A stretch of 64,000 nucleotides of DNA from Burkholderiaceae bacterium (GTDB lineage Bacteria > Pseudomonadota > Gammaproteobacteria > Burkholderiales > Burkholderiaceae_C), in contig JACKLM010000003.1 of assembly GCA_024235895.1 (NCBI GenBank), positions 186,001 through 250,000 of the forward strand, read 5' to 3'. A program made the position numbers and the translations under genes. Below the pieces are notes generated by a model. It was not told the origin of the DNA and did not search any database. It worked only from the letters and a program-made list of their open reading frames with translations. Positions 26,676 through 35,058 of the stretch are shown here, one piece after another. Each line of letters begins with the position of its first letter. Position 1 is the first letter of the stretch.

Positions 26676-27449
26676 TCACAAGGCCACCTCGACCCGGCCG
26701 ACCGCCACCGCGATGCCGCTGACGATGCGGCCGCCGTCGGTGCGCACCCGTACGCGGCGACCGTCCAGCCCGGCCTGCAAGGCCTGCCCTGAACCGCTGA
26801 CGCGCCAGCCGCGCCCGACCGCGTCGATGCGCACGCGTGCCCCGGCCTCGAACCAGCGCAGCGGCTGCAGGTCCGTGGGTCGTAGCGACGCGCCGGCCGC
26901 GAGCGGCCGTGCGAGCCGGCGGCCGTGCAGCACCGCGGCATCGGCCAAGGGCGCGTCGGGCTCGTCGGCCCAGTCGACCTCGGCGATCACCAGTCGCGCC
27001 TGCGTGATCGTGCCGCCCGCGGGCAGCGGTTCGCGCAGCACCGGGGCTGGCGCCAGCACCCGCACCGTTGCCGGCAGGCTGACCTGCCAGGCGACGGCGC
27101 CGTCGGCGCAGCGCAGCCCGACGCGCGTTCGACCCCAGGGCCGGCTGGTGGCAGGCAGGTAGGGCTCGGCGCGCGCGCACGGGGCCAGCCGCAGCCGCGG
27201 GTCGGCCGCGCCGAGCTCGACCTCGATGCGTGCCCCCGTGGGTGGCGTGTTCTCGATGGCGCGCTCGAGCAGCCAGCGCTGCAGCATGCTGCGTTGCGCG
27301 GGTGTCGGTGACGCGCCATGGCCGGACGGCTGGGCGGACACCGGCCAGGCGGCGGCGGCGCCGAGCGTGGCCAGGGCGAGGACGGCGGTAGCGCGGCGTG
27401 CGCGTGCCGCCGTGCGCTTCGTCGGGCTTTGCGGGTGGTGGTCCTTCAC
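26676..27449 (-). CDS. flgA: Flagellar P-ring chaperone FlgA
   Basis: This 257-residue periplasmic protein helps FlgI assemble into the P ring. It starts at GTG 27449 with a basic stretch (TKRTAARARRA) and a hydrophobic signal core ending at WPVSA, followed by the mature N-terminus QPSG. The C-terminal SAF-like and FlgA domain has VLREPLPAGGTITQARLV, AGASLRPTDLQPL and GARVRIDAVGRGWRVSGSG. It is divergent from flgB, the usual arrangement in FlhDC-type clusters. A TACATT hexamer lies 7 nt before the GTG. Confidence 0.93.
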   Translation of the reverse strand: MKDHHPQSPTKRTAARARRATAVLALATLGAAAAWPVSAQPSGHGASPTPAQRSMLQRWLLERAIENTPPTGARIEVELGAADPRLRLAPCARAEPYLPATSRPWGRTRVGLRCADGAVAWQVSLPATVRVLAPAPVLREPLPAGGTITQARLVIAEVDWADEPDAPLADAAVLHGRRLARPLAAGASLRPTDLQPLRWFEAGARVRIDAVGRGWRVSGSGQALQAGLDGRRVRVRTDGGRIVSGIAVAVGRVEVAL

Positions 27450-27582
27450 GCCTGCCAATGTAGGCGGCCGGTACCGCCCATGGGGGGTCGAAATGCGCGT
27501 CGTTGACGGCGTTGTTCGGTGGCTGGCCGCGGCCGGCAGCGCCGAAGATCGGTCCCCATCCGTAAGCCCTGCAGGAGGTCCC

Positions 27583-28005
27583 ATGCTCCAGCGCATGACG
27601 ACCCAATTCGATTTTCACGCCGAGACGCTGCGGCTGCGCGCCGAGCGCCAGCGCCTGATCGCCAGCAACATCGCCAACGCCGACACGCCGGGCTACCAGG
27701 CACGCGACTTCGACTTCGCCCAGGCGCTTCGCGATGCGACGCAGGACCTGCGCGCGCCCGGCGCGGGCGGCGCGGGCGAACTCGGCAGCCCGATCGCACG
27801 CGGCGCGGCGCTGGGCAGCACGACCGCGCCACGGCTGAACTACGCGCTGGCGGCGCAGCCTAGCCTGGACCGCAATACGGTCGACATGGACCGCGAACGC
27901 GCCAGCTTTGCCGACAACGCGCTGCGCTACGAGGCCTCGCTGCGATTCCTCAACGGCAGCCTGCGCACGCTGACCGAGGCGATGCGCAGCCACAACGGCG
28001 CCTGA
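27583..28005 (+). CDS. flgB: Flagellar proximal rod protein FlgB
   Basis: This 140-residue protein forms the proximal rod in the periplasm. RQRLIASNIANADTPGYQARDFDF is the rod/hook family N-terminal motif (shown here as RQRLIASNIANADTPGYQAR). The ATG at 27583 follows AGGAGG at 27573-27578. It is the first gene of flgBCDEF. The 133-bp divergent gap to flgA should contain class 2 promoters, but I could not place FlhDC boxes by eye. Confidence 0.95.
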   Translation: MLQRMTTQFDFHAETLRLRAERQRLIASNIANADTPGYQARDFDFAQALRDATQDLRAPGAGGAGELGSPIARGAALGSTTAPRLNYALAAQPSLDRNTVDMDRERASFADNALRYEASLRFLNGSLRTLTEAMRSHNGA

Positions 28006-28027
28006 CCGCTGACGCCTGGAGCACCGG

Positions 28028-28450
28028 ATGAGCCTGTTTTCGATCTTCCACGTCGCCGGCAGCGCGGTCAGCGCGCAGAGCCAGCGGCTGAACGTCGTCG
28101 CGTCCAACCTGGCCAACGCCGACACCGTCGCCGGCCCCGACGGCCAGGCCTACCGGGCGCGCCAGGTGACGTTCCAGACCGTCTTCATGCGCCAGGCCGG
28201 CGGCGATCCGCAGGCCACCGCCGGGGTGCGCGTGGCCGCGGTCGGCGAGGATGCGGCACCGGGGCGGCGCGTGCACGACCCGCGCCACCCGGCGGCCGAC
28301 GCCGACGGCTACGTGACCTACAGCAACGTCAACGCGGTCGAGGAGATGGTCAACATGATCGCCGCGTCGCGCTCGTACCAGAACAACGTCGAGGTCATGA
28401 ACACCGCGCGCACGCTGCTCGTCAAGACCCTGCAGCTGGGCCAGAACTGA
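28028..28450 (+). CDS. flgC: Flagellar proximal rod protein FlgC
   Basis: This 140-residue rod protein has the N-terminal MSLFSIFHVAGSAVSAQSQR and VVASNLANADT of the axial family, and the C-terminal NVNAVEEMVNMIAASRSYQN that packs with it in the coiled coil. Spacing to flgB is 22 bp, consistent with one operon. Nothing is missing or extra. Confidence 0.96.
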   Translation: MSLFSIFHVAGSAVSAQSQRLNVVASNLANADTVAGPDGQAYRARQVTFQTVFMRQAGGDPQATAGVRVAAVGEDAAPGRRVHDPRHPAADADGYVTYSNVNAVEEMVNMIAASRSYQNNVEVMNTARTLLVKTLQLGQN

Positions 28451-28486
28451 CGGCGCCGCGCACGCCGCCGCAGCCGGAAGCAGCCG

Positions 28487-29137
28487 ATGAGCGACATCTC
28501 CTCTCTCGACGCCCTGGGCAGCAGCACGGGCAGCGCCGCATCGGCCGGCGTGTCCGACGCCGGTTCGGCCGACCGCTTCCTGAAGCTGCTCGTGACGCAG
28601 TTGCAGAACCAGGACCCGCTCAACCCGATGGACAACGCCGAGATCACGTCGCAGATGGCGCAGATCAACACGGTGTCGGGGATCGAGCGGCTCAACACCG
28701 GGTTGCAGGGGCTGACGGCGCAGGTCGTGCAGATGCAGGCGCTGCAGGGCGCGGCGCTGGTCGGCCGCGACGTCACGGTCGCCGGCGACCGGCTGGCCGC
28801 GGTCGACGGCGGTGCGCAGGGCGGCTTCGCGCTCGCGGGGCCGGCCGACCGCGTCCAGGTCGAGATCCTGAACGCCGCCGGCGTCGTCGTCGACACGCTG
28901 GACCTCGGTGCCCTGGGCAGCGGCCGGCACGGCTTCGCCTGGGACGGCGAGGGCGCAGAGGCCCTCTCGGGGCACCGCTTCCGCGTCAGCGCCAGCCAGG
29001 GCGCATCCGAGGTCACGGCCACGCCGCTGATGCTCGACCACGTGCGTGCCGTCGGCATCGACGGCGCGGCCGGGCTGACGCTCGATCTGCAGCACAGCGG
29101 CCAGGTCGCCTGGGGCGACGTCGTTGCGATGAACTGA
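28487..29137 (+). CDS. flgD: Hook-capping protein FlgD
   Basis: This 216-residue protein caps the growing hook and is discarded when FlgK arrives. The conserved N-terminal part reads DRFLKLLVTQLQNQDPLNPM, followed by ITSQMAQINTVSGIERLN. The FlgD Ig-like/tudor domain is indicated by GRHGFAWDGEGAEALSGHRF. It lies between flgC and flgE, its normal place. Confidence 0.95.
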   Translation: MSDISSLDALGSSTGSAASAGVSDAGSADRFLKLLVTQLQNQDPLNPMDNAEITSQMAQINTVSGIERLNTGLQGLTAQVVQMQALQGAALVGRDVTVAGDRLAAVDGGAQGGFALAGPADRVQVEILNAAGVVVDTLDLGALGSGRHGFAWDGEGAEALSGHRFRVSASQGASEVTATPLMLDHVRAVGIDGAAGLTLDLQHSGQVAWGDVVAMN

Positions 29138-29170
29138 CCCCACCCCCTTCTTCGCCACAGGAGTTCCTCC

Positions 29171-30436
29171 ATGAGCTTCCAGCAGGGCCTGTCGGGCCTG
29201 AACGCCACCAGCAAGAACCTGGACATCATCGGCAACAACATCGCCAACGCGAACACCTATGGCGCCAAGGTCGCGCGCGCGGAATTCGCCGATGTCTACG
29301 CGGCGTCGCTGGCCGGTGCCGGCAGCAGCACGGTCGGTATCGGTACCAACCTCGCCGCGGTCGCCCAGCAGTTCACCCAGGGCAGCATCACGACGACGCA
29401 GAACGCGCTGGACCTGGCGATCAACGGCAACGGGTTCTTCCAGCTCCAGCAAGGCAACGACCCGGTCACCTACAGCCGCAACGGACAATTCAAGGTCGAC
29501 AAGGACGGTTACGTCGTCAACAACGCCGGCCAGCGGCTGATGGGCTACCTGGCCGACGGGACCGGTCAGATCCAGCCCGGGCAGGCGGTGCCGCTGAAGT
29601 TGCCCACCAGCGGCATCGATCCGGCGCAGACGACCGAGGTCGCCATCGAGTTCAACCTCGATGCCCGGCAGGCGGTGACGAAGCCCGCGGTCGGCGCGCC
29701 GATCGACTTCGGCGACGCCGACACCTACAACAACGCGACCTCGCTGACGCTGTACGACCCCAAAGGGCAGCCTGTGGCGGTGACCTACTACTTCCAGAAG
29801 ACCGACACCGACACCTGGGATGTGTACGCGACGGCCAACGGGCAGAGCGTGCTCGACGACGGCGCCGGCAACGCCGCGCCGGTGACGACGATCACCTTCG
29901 AGCCCGACGGCAGCGCACCGACCGCGCCGCTGCTGCCTGTGGCGCTGGACATCCCGGCATCCGTCAATGCCGCAGGCGCGGAAACGATGGCGATCGCAGG
30001 CGTCCAGCTCGACCTGACGAGCGCGACGCAGTTCGGCTCGCCGTTCGGCGTCACCGACATGCGCCAGGACGGCTTCGCCGCGGGCCAGCTCAACGCGATC
30101 GCGATCGAGTCCAACGGCATCGTTACCGCGCGCTACTCGAACGGCCAGTCCAAGTCCGCCGCCCAGATCGAGATCGCGACCTTCCGCAACCCGCAGGGCC
30201 TGTTGCCGATGGGCGACAACGGCTGGGCGCGCAGCTTCGCCTCCGGCGACCCGGTCGTCGGCGTGCCGGGCGACGGCAACCTCGGCGTCCTGCAGGCCGG
30301 CGCGCTGGAGGAGTCCAACGTCGACCTGACGGCCGAACTGGTCAACATGATCGTCGCCCAGCGGATCTACCAGGCCAACGCGCAGACCATCAAGACGCAG
30401 GACCAGGTTCTGCAGACGATGGTCAACCTGCGCTGA
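29171..30436 (+). CDS. flgE: Flagellar hook protein FlgE
   Basis: This 421-residue protein polymerises into the hook. It begins MSFQQGLSGLNATSKNLDII with GNNIANANTYGAKVARAEFA and ends ELVNMIVAQRIYQANAQTIK, the two halves of the axial D0 domain. The middle region contains the FlgE D1/D2 domains (NGNGFFQLQQGNDPVTYSRNG). Length is normal. A GGAGTTCC site precedes the ATG. Confidence 0.96.
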   Translation: MSFQQGLSGLNATSKNLDIIGNNIANANTYGAKVARAEFADVYAASLAGAGSSTVGIGTNLAAVAQQFTQGSITTTQNALDLAINGNGFFQLQQGNDPVTYSRNGQFKVDKDGYVVNNAGQRLMGYLADGTGQIQPGQAVPLKLPTSGIDPAQTTEVAIEFNLDARQAVTKPAVGAPIDFGDADTYNNATSLTLYDPKGQPVAVTYYFQKTDTDTWDVYATANGQSVLDDGAGNAAPVTTITFEPDGSAPTAPLLPVALDIPASVNAAGAETMAIAGVQLDLTSATQFGSPFGVTDMRQDGFAAGQLNAIAIESNGIVTARYSNGQSKSAAQIEIATFRNPQGLLPMGDNGWARSFASGDPVVGVPGDGNLGVLQAGALEESNVDLTAELVNMIVAQRIYQANAQTIKTQDQVLQTMVNLR

Positions 30437-30459
30437 CGCGGGCGTCGCGCTGAAGCCCG

Positions 30460-31194
30460 ATGGACCGCCTCGTCTACCTCGCGATGGCCGGTGCCAAGGC
30501 CACGCTGCAGCGCCAGGACGTGCTGGCGCACAACCTGGCCAACGCGTCGACGACCGGATTCCGCGCCGAGCTCGCCGCGTTCCGCGCGGTGCCCGTGCGC
30601 GGCGACGGCGCGAGCACGCGTGTCTACGCGCTGGAAACCACGGTCGCGCACGACATGCGACCCGGCGTCGTCCAGGCCACCGGCCGGCCGCTGGACGTCG
30701 CGATGCAGGGCAACGCCTGGCTCGCGGTGCAGTCGCTCGACGGCACCGAGGCCTACACGCGCGCCGGGGCGCTGGAAGTCGACGCCGAGGGGCTGCTGGT
30801 CACCGCCGCCGGCCTGCCGGTGATGGGCGACGGCGGCCCGATCACGCTGCAGGCAGGCGCGCGCGCCGCGATCGCGCCCGACGGCACGGTGACGGCGGCG
30901 CTGGGCGGCGCCGCGCCGCAGCCGGTCGGCCGGCTCAAGCTCGTCAGCCCCGAGGCTGCGCTGCAGCGCGGCGAGGACGGCCTGTTCCGCGCCGCCGACG
31001 GCGAGGACCTGCCGGCCGACCCGGCCGCGCGCGTGCAGGACGGCGCGCTCGAAGGCTCCAACGTCAGCGCGGTCGAGACCATGGTGGGCATGATCGCCGC
31101 CGCACGCCAGTTCGAGCAGCAGATGCGGTCGCTGCGGTTGGCGGAGCAGCGCGAGCAGCACGCGCAGCGGCTGCTGTCGCCCAACGGCATGTGA
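30460..31194 (+). CDS. flgF: Flagellar proximal rod protein FlgF
   Basis: This 244-residue rod protein shows MDRLVYLAMAGAKATLQRQD and HNLANASTTGFRAELAAFRA at the N-terminus and VSAVETMVGMIAAARQFEQQ near the C-terminus. It follows flgE by 23 bp. It is the last gene of the first flg block, since a sigma-28-type promoter follows it. Confidence 0.95.
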   Translation: MDRLVYLAMAGAKATLQRQDVLAHNLANASTTGFRAELAAFRAVPVRGDGASTRVYALETTVAHDMRPGVVQATGRPLDVAMQGNAWLAVQSLDGTEAYTRAGALEVDAEGLLVTAAGLPVMGDGGPITLQAGARAAIAPDGTVTAALGGAAPQPVGRLKLVSPEAALQRGEDGLFRAADGEDLPADPAARVQDGALEGSNVSAVETMVGMIAAARQFEQQMRSLRLAEQREQHAQRLLSPNGM

Positions 31195-31213
31195 TCGTGG
31201 CCGCGCGCGGGGC

Positions 31214-31241
31214 TCAAGAAGCGCGCGCCGGATGCCGATAA
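31214..31241 (+). promoter_or_regulatory. Sigma-28-type promoter before flgG
   Basis: TCAA at 31214-31217 and a perfect GCCGATAA at 31234-31241 are 16 bp apart, one more than at motA and flgM. The -35 context GGCTCAA is the same as at motA. It would start a transcript for flgG-flgL about 77 bp before the flgG ATG. The one-base spacing difference lowers confidence. Confidence 0.6.
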
Positions 31242-31325
31242 GCGGGCGAGGCAGGTCGCTTTTCAGCGCCTGGCCAGGTCCGCGTGCGCGCGATCATGGG
31301 CCCACCGAGCCTCGGAGCCATCGCC

Positions 31326-32108
31326 ATGATTCGTTCGCTGTGGATCGCCAAGACCGGCATGGAAGGCCAGCAGACCAAGCTGGACGCCGTGTCGAACAAC
31401 CTCGCCAACGTCGGCACGAACGGCTTCAAGCGCGCCGGCGTCGTGTTCGAGGACCTGATGTACCAGAACCTGCGCCAGGCCGGTGCGGCCGCCGGCGCGC
31501 AGGGACAGCTTCCGACGGGGCTGCAGATCGGGCTGGGGGTTCGCGCGGCGGCGACGACGCGCAACTTCGCCCAGGGCAATCTGACCCAGACCGGCAATGT
31601 CTACGACCTGGCGATCAAGGGCCAGGGCTTCTTCCAGGTGCAGATGCCCGATGGCAGCACCGCGTACACGCGCGACGGCGCGTTCCAGGTCAATGCCGAC
31701 GGCGAGCTCGTGACCAGCAACGGCGACGCGGTGCAGCCGGCGATCACCGTGCCGCCGGACGCGACCTCGGTGACGATCGCCGCCGACGGCACCGTCAGCG
31801 TCGGCGTGCCGGGGCAGGCCGAGCCGGTCCAGATCGGCCAGTTGCAGATCGCCGCCTTCGTCAACCCGGCGGGGCTGGAGGCACGCGGCGGCAACCTGTT
31901 CGTCGAGACCGCCGCATCGGGTGTACCGACCGTCGGCACGCCGGGTCGCGATGGCCTGGGGCCGCTGCAGCAGGGCATGGTCGAGGGCAGCAACGTCAAC
32001 GTGGTCGAGGAGCTGGTGACGATGATCGCAACCCAGCGCGCCTACGAGCTCAACTCGAAGGCGATCCAGACCTCGGACCAGATGCTGCAGCGGCTGGGGC
32101 AGCTGTGA
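31326..32108 (+). CDS. flgG: Flagellar distal rod protein FlgG
   Basis: This distal-rod protein is 260 residues from ATG 31326, which matches FlgG exactly in length and in its MIRSLWIAKTGMEGQQTKLD start; GGAG at 31314-31317 is well placed. An ATG at 31284 would add 14 unrelated residues. The C-terminal NVVEELVTMIATQRAYELNS is typical. The stop overlaps the GTG of flgH. Confidence 0.97.
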   Translation: MIRSLWIAKTGMEGQQTKLDAVSNNLANVGTNGFKRAGVVFEDLMYQNLRQAGAAAGAQGQLPTGLQIGLGVRAAATTRNFAQGNLTQTGNVYDLAIKGQGFFQVQMPDGSTAYTRDGAFQVNADGELVTSNGDAVQPAITVPPDATSVTIAADGTVSVGVPGQAEPVQIGQLQIAAFVNPAGLEARGGNLFVETAASGVPTVGTPGRDGLGPLQQGMVEGSNVNVVEELVTMIATQRAYELNSKAIQTSDQMLQRLGQL

Positions 32109-32830
32109 GGCGTGCGATCGCGTGGGCCCGGCATTGCCGGTCCGTTGCAGACAGGGCGGGGCGTGCTGCACTGGCGGCGCTGGCAGCGCTGGCGCTGGCG
32201 GGTTGCAGCGCGACGCTGTTCCCGCGCGCCGAGGTCGCCGACACCGCGCCCGTCGAGCCGCCCGCGCCCGCCGCCGAGCCGGCTGCGCGCGCCAGCGGCG
32301 CGATCTACCAGGCGGCGAGCTACCGCCCGCTGCTCGAGGACCACCGCGCCCGCCTGGCCGGCGATACGCTGACGATCGTCATCGAGGAGCGCGTCACCGC
32401 CAGCCAGAGCGCGACCAGCAAGGTCGACAAGAGCAGCAGCGTCGAGGCCGCGATCAGCGCGCTGCCCGGCATTTCGCCCAGTTCGTTCGCCCGCGCCAAG
32501 GCCGCCGGCGAGTCGAGCAACAGCTTCGAGGGCAAGGGCAGCACCGAGGCCAGCAACGAATTCCGCGGGACGATCACCGCCACCGTCACGCGCGTGCTGG
32601 CCAACGGCCACCTGCTGGTGGCCGGGGAGAAGCAGATCGGCGTCAACCAGCATGTCGACACGCTGCGCTTCTCGGGCCAGGTCGACCCGCGCGCGATCCG
32701 GCCGGGCAACAGCGTGTCGAGCACGCAGGTCGCCAACGTGCGCGTCGAGCAGCGAGGCCGAGGCGCCCAGGCCGAGGCGCAGATGATCGGCTGGCTGGCA
32801 CGCGTCTTCCTCAGCGTGTTGCCGATATGA
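32105..32830 (+). CDS. flgH: Flagellar L-ring lipoprotein FlgH
   Basis: This 241-residue outer-membrane lipoprotein forms the L ring. GTG 32105 overlaps the flgG stop (GTGA). The lipobox is LALAGC with the lipidated Cys at residue 34, after a fairly long signal region. DTLTIVIEERVTASQSATSK and RVLANGHLLVAGEKQIGVNQ are conserved FlgH stretches. The stop overlaps the flgI start (ATGA). Confidence 0.96.
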   Translation: MRRAIAWARHCRSVADRAGRAALAALAALALAGCSATLFPRAEVADTAPVEPPAPAAEPAARASGAIYQAASYRPLLEDHRARLAGDTLTIVIEERVTASQSATSKVDKSSSVEAAISALPGISPSSFARAKAAGESSNSFEGKGSTEASNEFRGTITATVTRVLANGHLLVAGEKQIGVNQHVDTLRFSGQVDPRAIRPGNSVSSTQVANVRVEQRGRGAQAEAQMIGWLARVFLSVLPI

Positions 32831-33975
32831 GCACGACGCAGCAGGTGCCGACGATGACGGCGGAACGCTTCATGCGCTGGGCGGTGGCGGTCGGCTTCGC
32901 GCTTGCCAGCGCCGCGCTGTGGTGGCCGGCGTCGGCCGCGGCCAGCGTACGGATCAAGGAGGTCGCCTCGGTGCAGGGCGTGCGCGCCAACCAGCTCGTC
33001 GGCTACGGGCTGGTGGTCGGGCTCGACGGCACCGGCGAGCAGACCGCGGTGACGGCCCAGAGCCTGACCGCGCTGCTGCAGTCGCTCGGCGTGACGCTGC
33101 CGCCGGGGGTCGTGCCGCAGGGGCGCAACGTCGCCGCGGTGATGGTCACCGCCGAGCTGCCGCCGTTCGCGCAGCCGGGGCAGGCGATCGACGTCGTCGT
33201 CTCGTCGATGGGCAGTGCCAAGAGCCTGCGCGGCGGCACGCTCGTGATGACGCCGCTGCGCGGCGCCGACGGTGCGGTCTACGCGCTGGCGCAGGGCAGC
33301 CTGGTGGTCGGCGGCGCCGGCGCCTCGGCAGCCGGGTCCAAGGTGCAGATCAACCATCTGTCGGCCGGCCGCATCCCGGCCGGCGCGACCGTCGAGCGCG
33401 GCGTGCCCACGCCGCTGCACCAGGGCGACACGGTGCAGCTCGACCTGCGTGCCGCGGACTTCCACACCGCGCGCGCGGTCGCCGATGCGATCAACGCCGC
33501 CAAGGGGGAGGGCCATGCCTGGGCGGTCGACGGCCGCAGCGTGCAACTGCGCGTTCCCGCCTCGCCCCCTGACCGCGTCGCCTTCCTCGCCGATGTCGAG
33601 AACCTGCCGCTGGCGCTGGCGCGGCCCGCCGCGCGCGTCGTCGTCAACGCCCGCACCGGCTCGGTGGTGATGAACGAGTCGGTAACGATAGGCGCCTGCG
33701 CGGTCGCGCACGGCAGCCTTTCGGTGACGATCAGCGCCACGCCGATGGTCAGCCAGCCGGCGCCGTTCGGGCAGGGCGAGACCGTGGTCGCCGAGCGTGC
33801 CGACATTCAGCTCGCGCAGCAGGGCAGCTCGCTGGTCGAGCTGCCGGCGGGTACGCGGCTGTCGGAGGTCGTCAAGGCACTCAATGCGCTGGGCGCGACG
33901 CCGCAGGACCTGCTGGCGATCCTGCAGGCGATGAAGAGCGCCGGCGCGCTGCAGGCCGAGATCGAGGTGATATGA
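32827..33975 (+). CDS. flgI: Flagellar P-ring protein FlgI
   Basis: This 382-residue periplasmic protein forms the P ring around the rod. An N-terminal signal peptide (WAVAVGFALASAALWW, likely cut after ASAAA) precedes VRIKEVASVQGVRANQLVGY and GLVVGLDGTGEQT, which is strongly conserved. It overlaps flgH and flgJ by 4 bp each, so the three are translationally coupled. An earlier in-frame ATG does not exist inside the coupled frame. Confidence 0.97.
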   Translation: MSTTQQVPTMTAERFMRWAVAVGFALASAALWWPASAAASVRIKEVASVQGVRANQLVGYGLVVGLDGTGEQTAVTAQSLTALLQSLGVTLPPGVVPQGRNVAAVMVTAELPPFAQPGQAIDVVVSSMGSAKSLRGGTLVMTPLRGADGAVYALAQGSLVVGGAGASAAGSKVQINHLSAGRIPAGATVERGVPTPLHQGDTVQLDLRAADFHTARAVADAINAAKGEGHAWAVDGRSVQLRVPASPPDRVAFLADVENLPLALARPAARVVVNARTGSVVMNESVTIGACAVAHGSLSVTISATPMVSQPAPFGQGETVVAERADIQLAQQGSSLVELPAGTRLSEVVKALNALGATPQDLLAILQAMKSAGALQAEIEVI

Positions 33976-34955
33976 CCGCAACGGCGACGGCGAGCACGAA
34001 TGCCGCGCTGTCGGGCGACGTGCGAGGGCTCGATGCGCTGCGCGGCCGCGCCGCGCGCGACCCGCAGGGCGCGGTGCGTGAGGCCGCGCGCCAGTTCGAG
34101 GCGCTGTTCATGCAGGAGCTGATGAAGAGCCTGCGCGCCACCGTCGGCGACGGCGGCGTGCTGGACGACGGCGCCGGCGGCGAGCTCGCGACCTCGATGC
34201 TCGACCAGCAGTACGCCGGTCAGCTCGCCGGGATGCGCGGCGGGCTGGCGGAGTCGATCGCGCGCCAGCTCGAGCGGCAGATGGGGATCGCCGGCGGGGC
34301 CGCCACGCTGCCGCCGCTGCACGCATCGACCACCTCGCTGCGGTCACTGCCGCCGGCAGCGTGGCCGCAGGGCGTCGGTGCCGCAGCCTCGGCGCGGATG
34401 CCGTTCGGCTGGCAGCGCCCTCAGCCGACGGGCGGCGTCGGCGACGTCGGCGCCGACGCCGTCGCGCACCCGCCGCGCATTCCCGAGCAGCGTGCCGCGT
34501 TCGTGCAGCAGCACCTGGCGGCGGCGCGTCGGGCCGAGACCCAGACCGGCATCCCGGCGGCCTTCATGGTCGCGCAGGCAGCGCTGGAATCGGGCTGGGG
34601 CCGGCGCGAGATCGTGCACGCCGACGGCAGCCCGTCGCACAACCTGTTCGGCATCAAGGCCGGGGCAGGCTGGGACGGCCCGGTGGCCGAGGTGACGACG
34701 ACGGAAGTCGAAGGCGGCGTCGCGCGCAAGGTGCAGGCGCGATTCCGGGCCTATGCCAGCCACGCCGAGTCCTTTGCCGACTACGCGCGGCTGCTGCGCG
34801 GCAGCCCGCGCTACCGCGAGCTGATCGGCGAGCGCAGCGCCGAGGGCTTCGCGCAGGGACTGCAGCGCGCGGGCTACGCGACCGACCCGGCCTATGCCGA
34901 CAAGCTCGGCCGCACGATCGACGCGACGCTGCGGCTGCAGCAGCCCCAGGGCTAG
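33972..34955 (+). CDS. flgJ: Rod-cap muramidase FlgJ
   Basis: This 327-residue protein is the two-domain FlgJ. Residues about 30-100 form the rod-binding domain (EAARQFEALFMQELMKSLRA, LDQQYAGQLA). Residues about 165-325 form a glucosaminidase-type peptidoglycan hydrolase, with the catalytic Glu in AQAALESGWGRREI, that opens the wall for the rod. A Pro/Ala-rich linker joins them. Start ATG overlaps the flgI stop. Confidence 0.96.
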   Translation: MTATATASTNAALSGDVRGLDALRGRAARDPQGAVREAARQFEALFMQELMKSLRATVGDGGVLDDGAGGELATSMLDQQYAGQLAGMRGGLAESIARQLERQMGIAGGAATLPPLHASTTSLRSLPPAAWPQGVGAAASARMPFGWQRPQPTGGVGDVGADAVAHPPRIPEQRAAFVQQHLAAARRAETQTGIPAAFMVAQAALESGWGRREIVHADGSPSHNLFGIKAGAGWDGPVAEVTTTEVEGGVARKVQARFRAYASHAESFADYARLLRGSPRYRELIGERSAEGFAQGLQRAGYATDPAYADKLGRTIDATLRLQQPQG

Positions 34956-34959
34956 CGCG

Positions 34960-35058
34960 ATGAGCCAGCTGATGCAAGGCCCCGATCGTCGGCGACCCGC
35001 TGCGGCCGCATGGGCGGTCGCGAACCACCACCGCCGGGGGCGCGAGGAGGGAGTCTGA
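34960..35058 (+). CDS. Small ORF bridging flgJ and flgK (32 aa, unknown)
   Basis: The ATG lies 4 bp after the flgJ stop, and the TGA directly abuts the flgK ATG (TGAATG). It fills the whole flgJ-flgK gap. The 32-residue peptide is Arg/Ala-rich and unrecognised. Its own coding region contains the strong GGAGG site of flgK. It may serve only as a coupling leader, or be a chance ORF in GC-rich DNA. Confidence 0.25.
   Translation: MSQLMQGPDRRRPAAAAWAVANHHRRGREEGV

Noticed and set aside
32821..32828. GCCGATAT at the flgH-flgI junction as another sigma-28 promoter
   Set aside because: No TAAA/TCAA-like -35 15-16 bp upstream, and the genes overlap as one unit.
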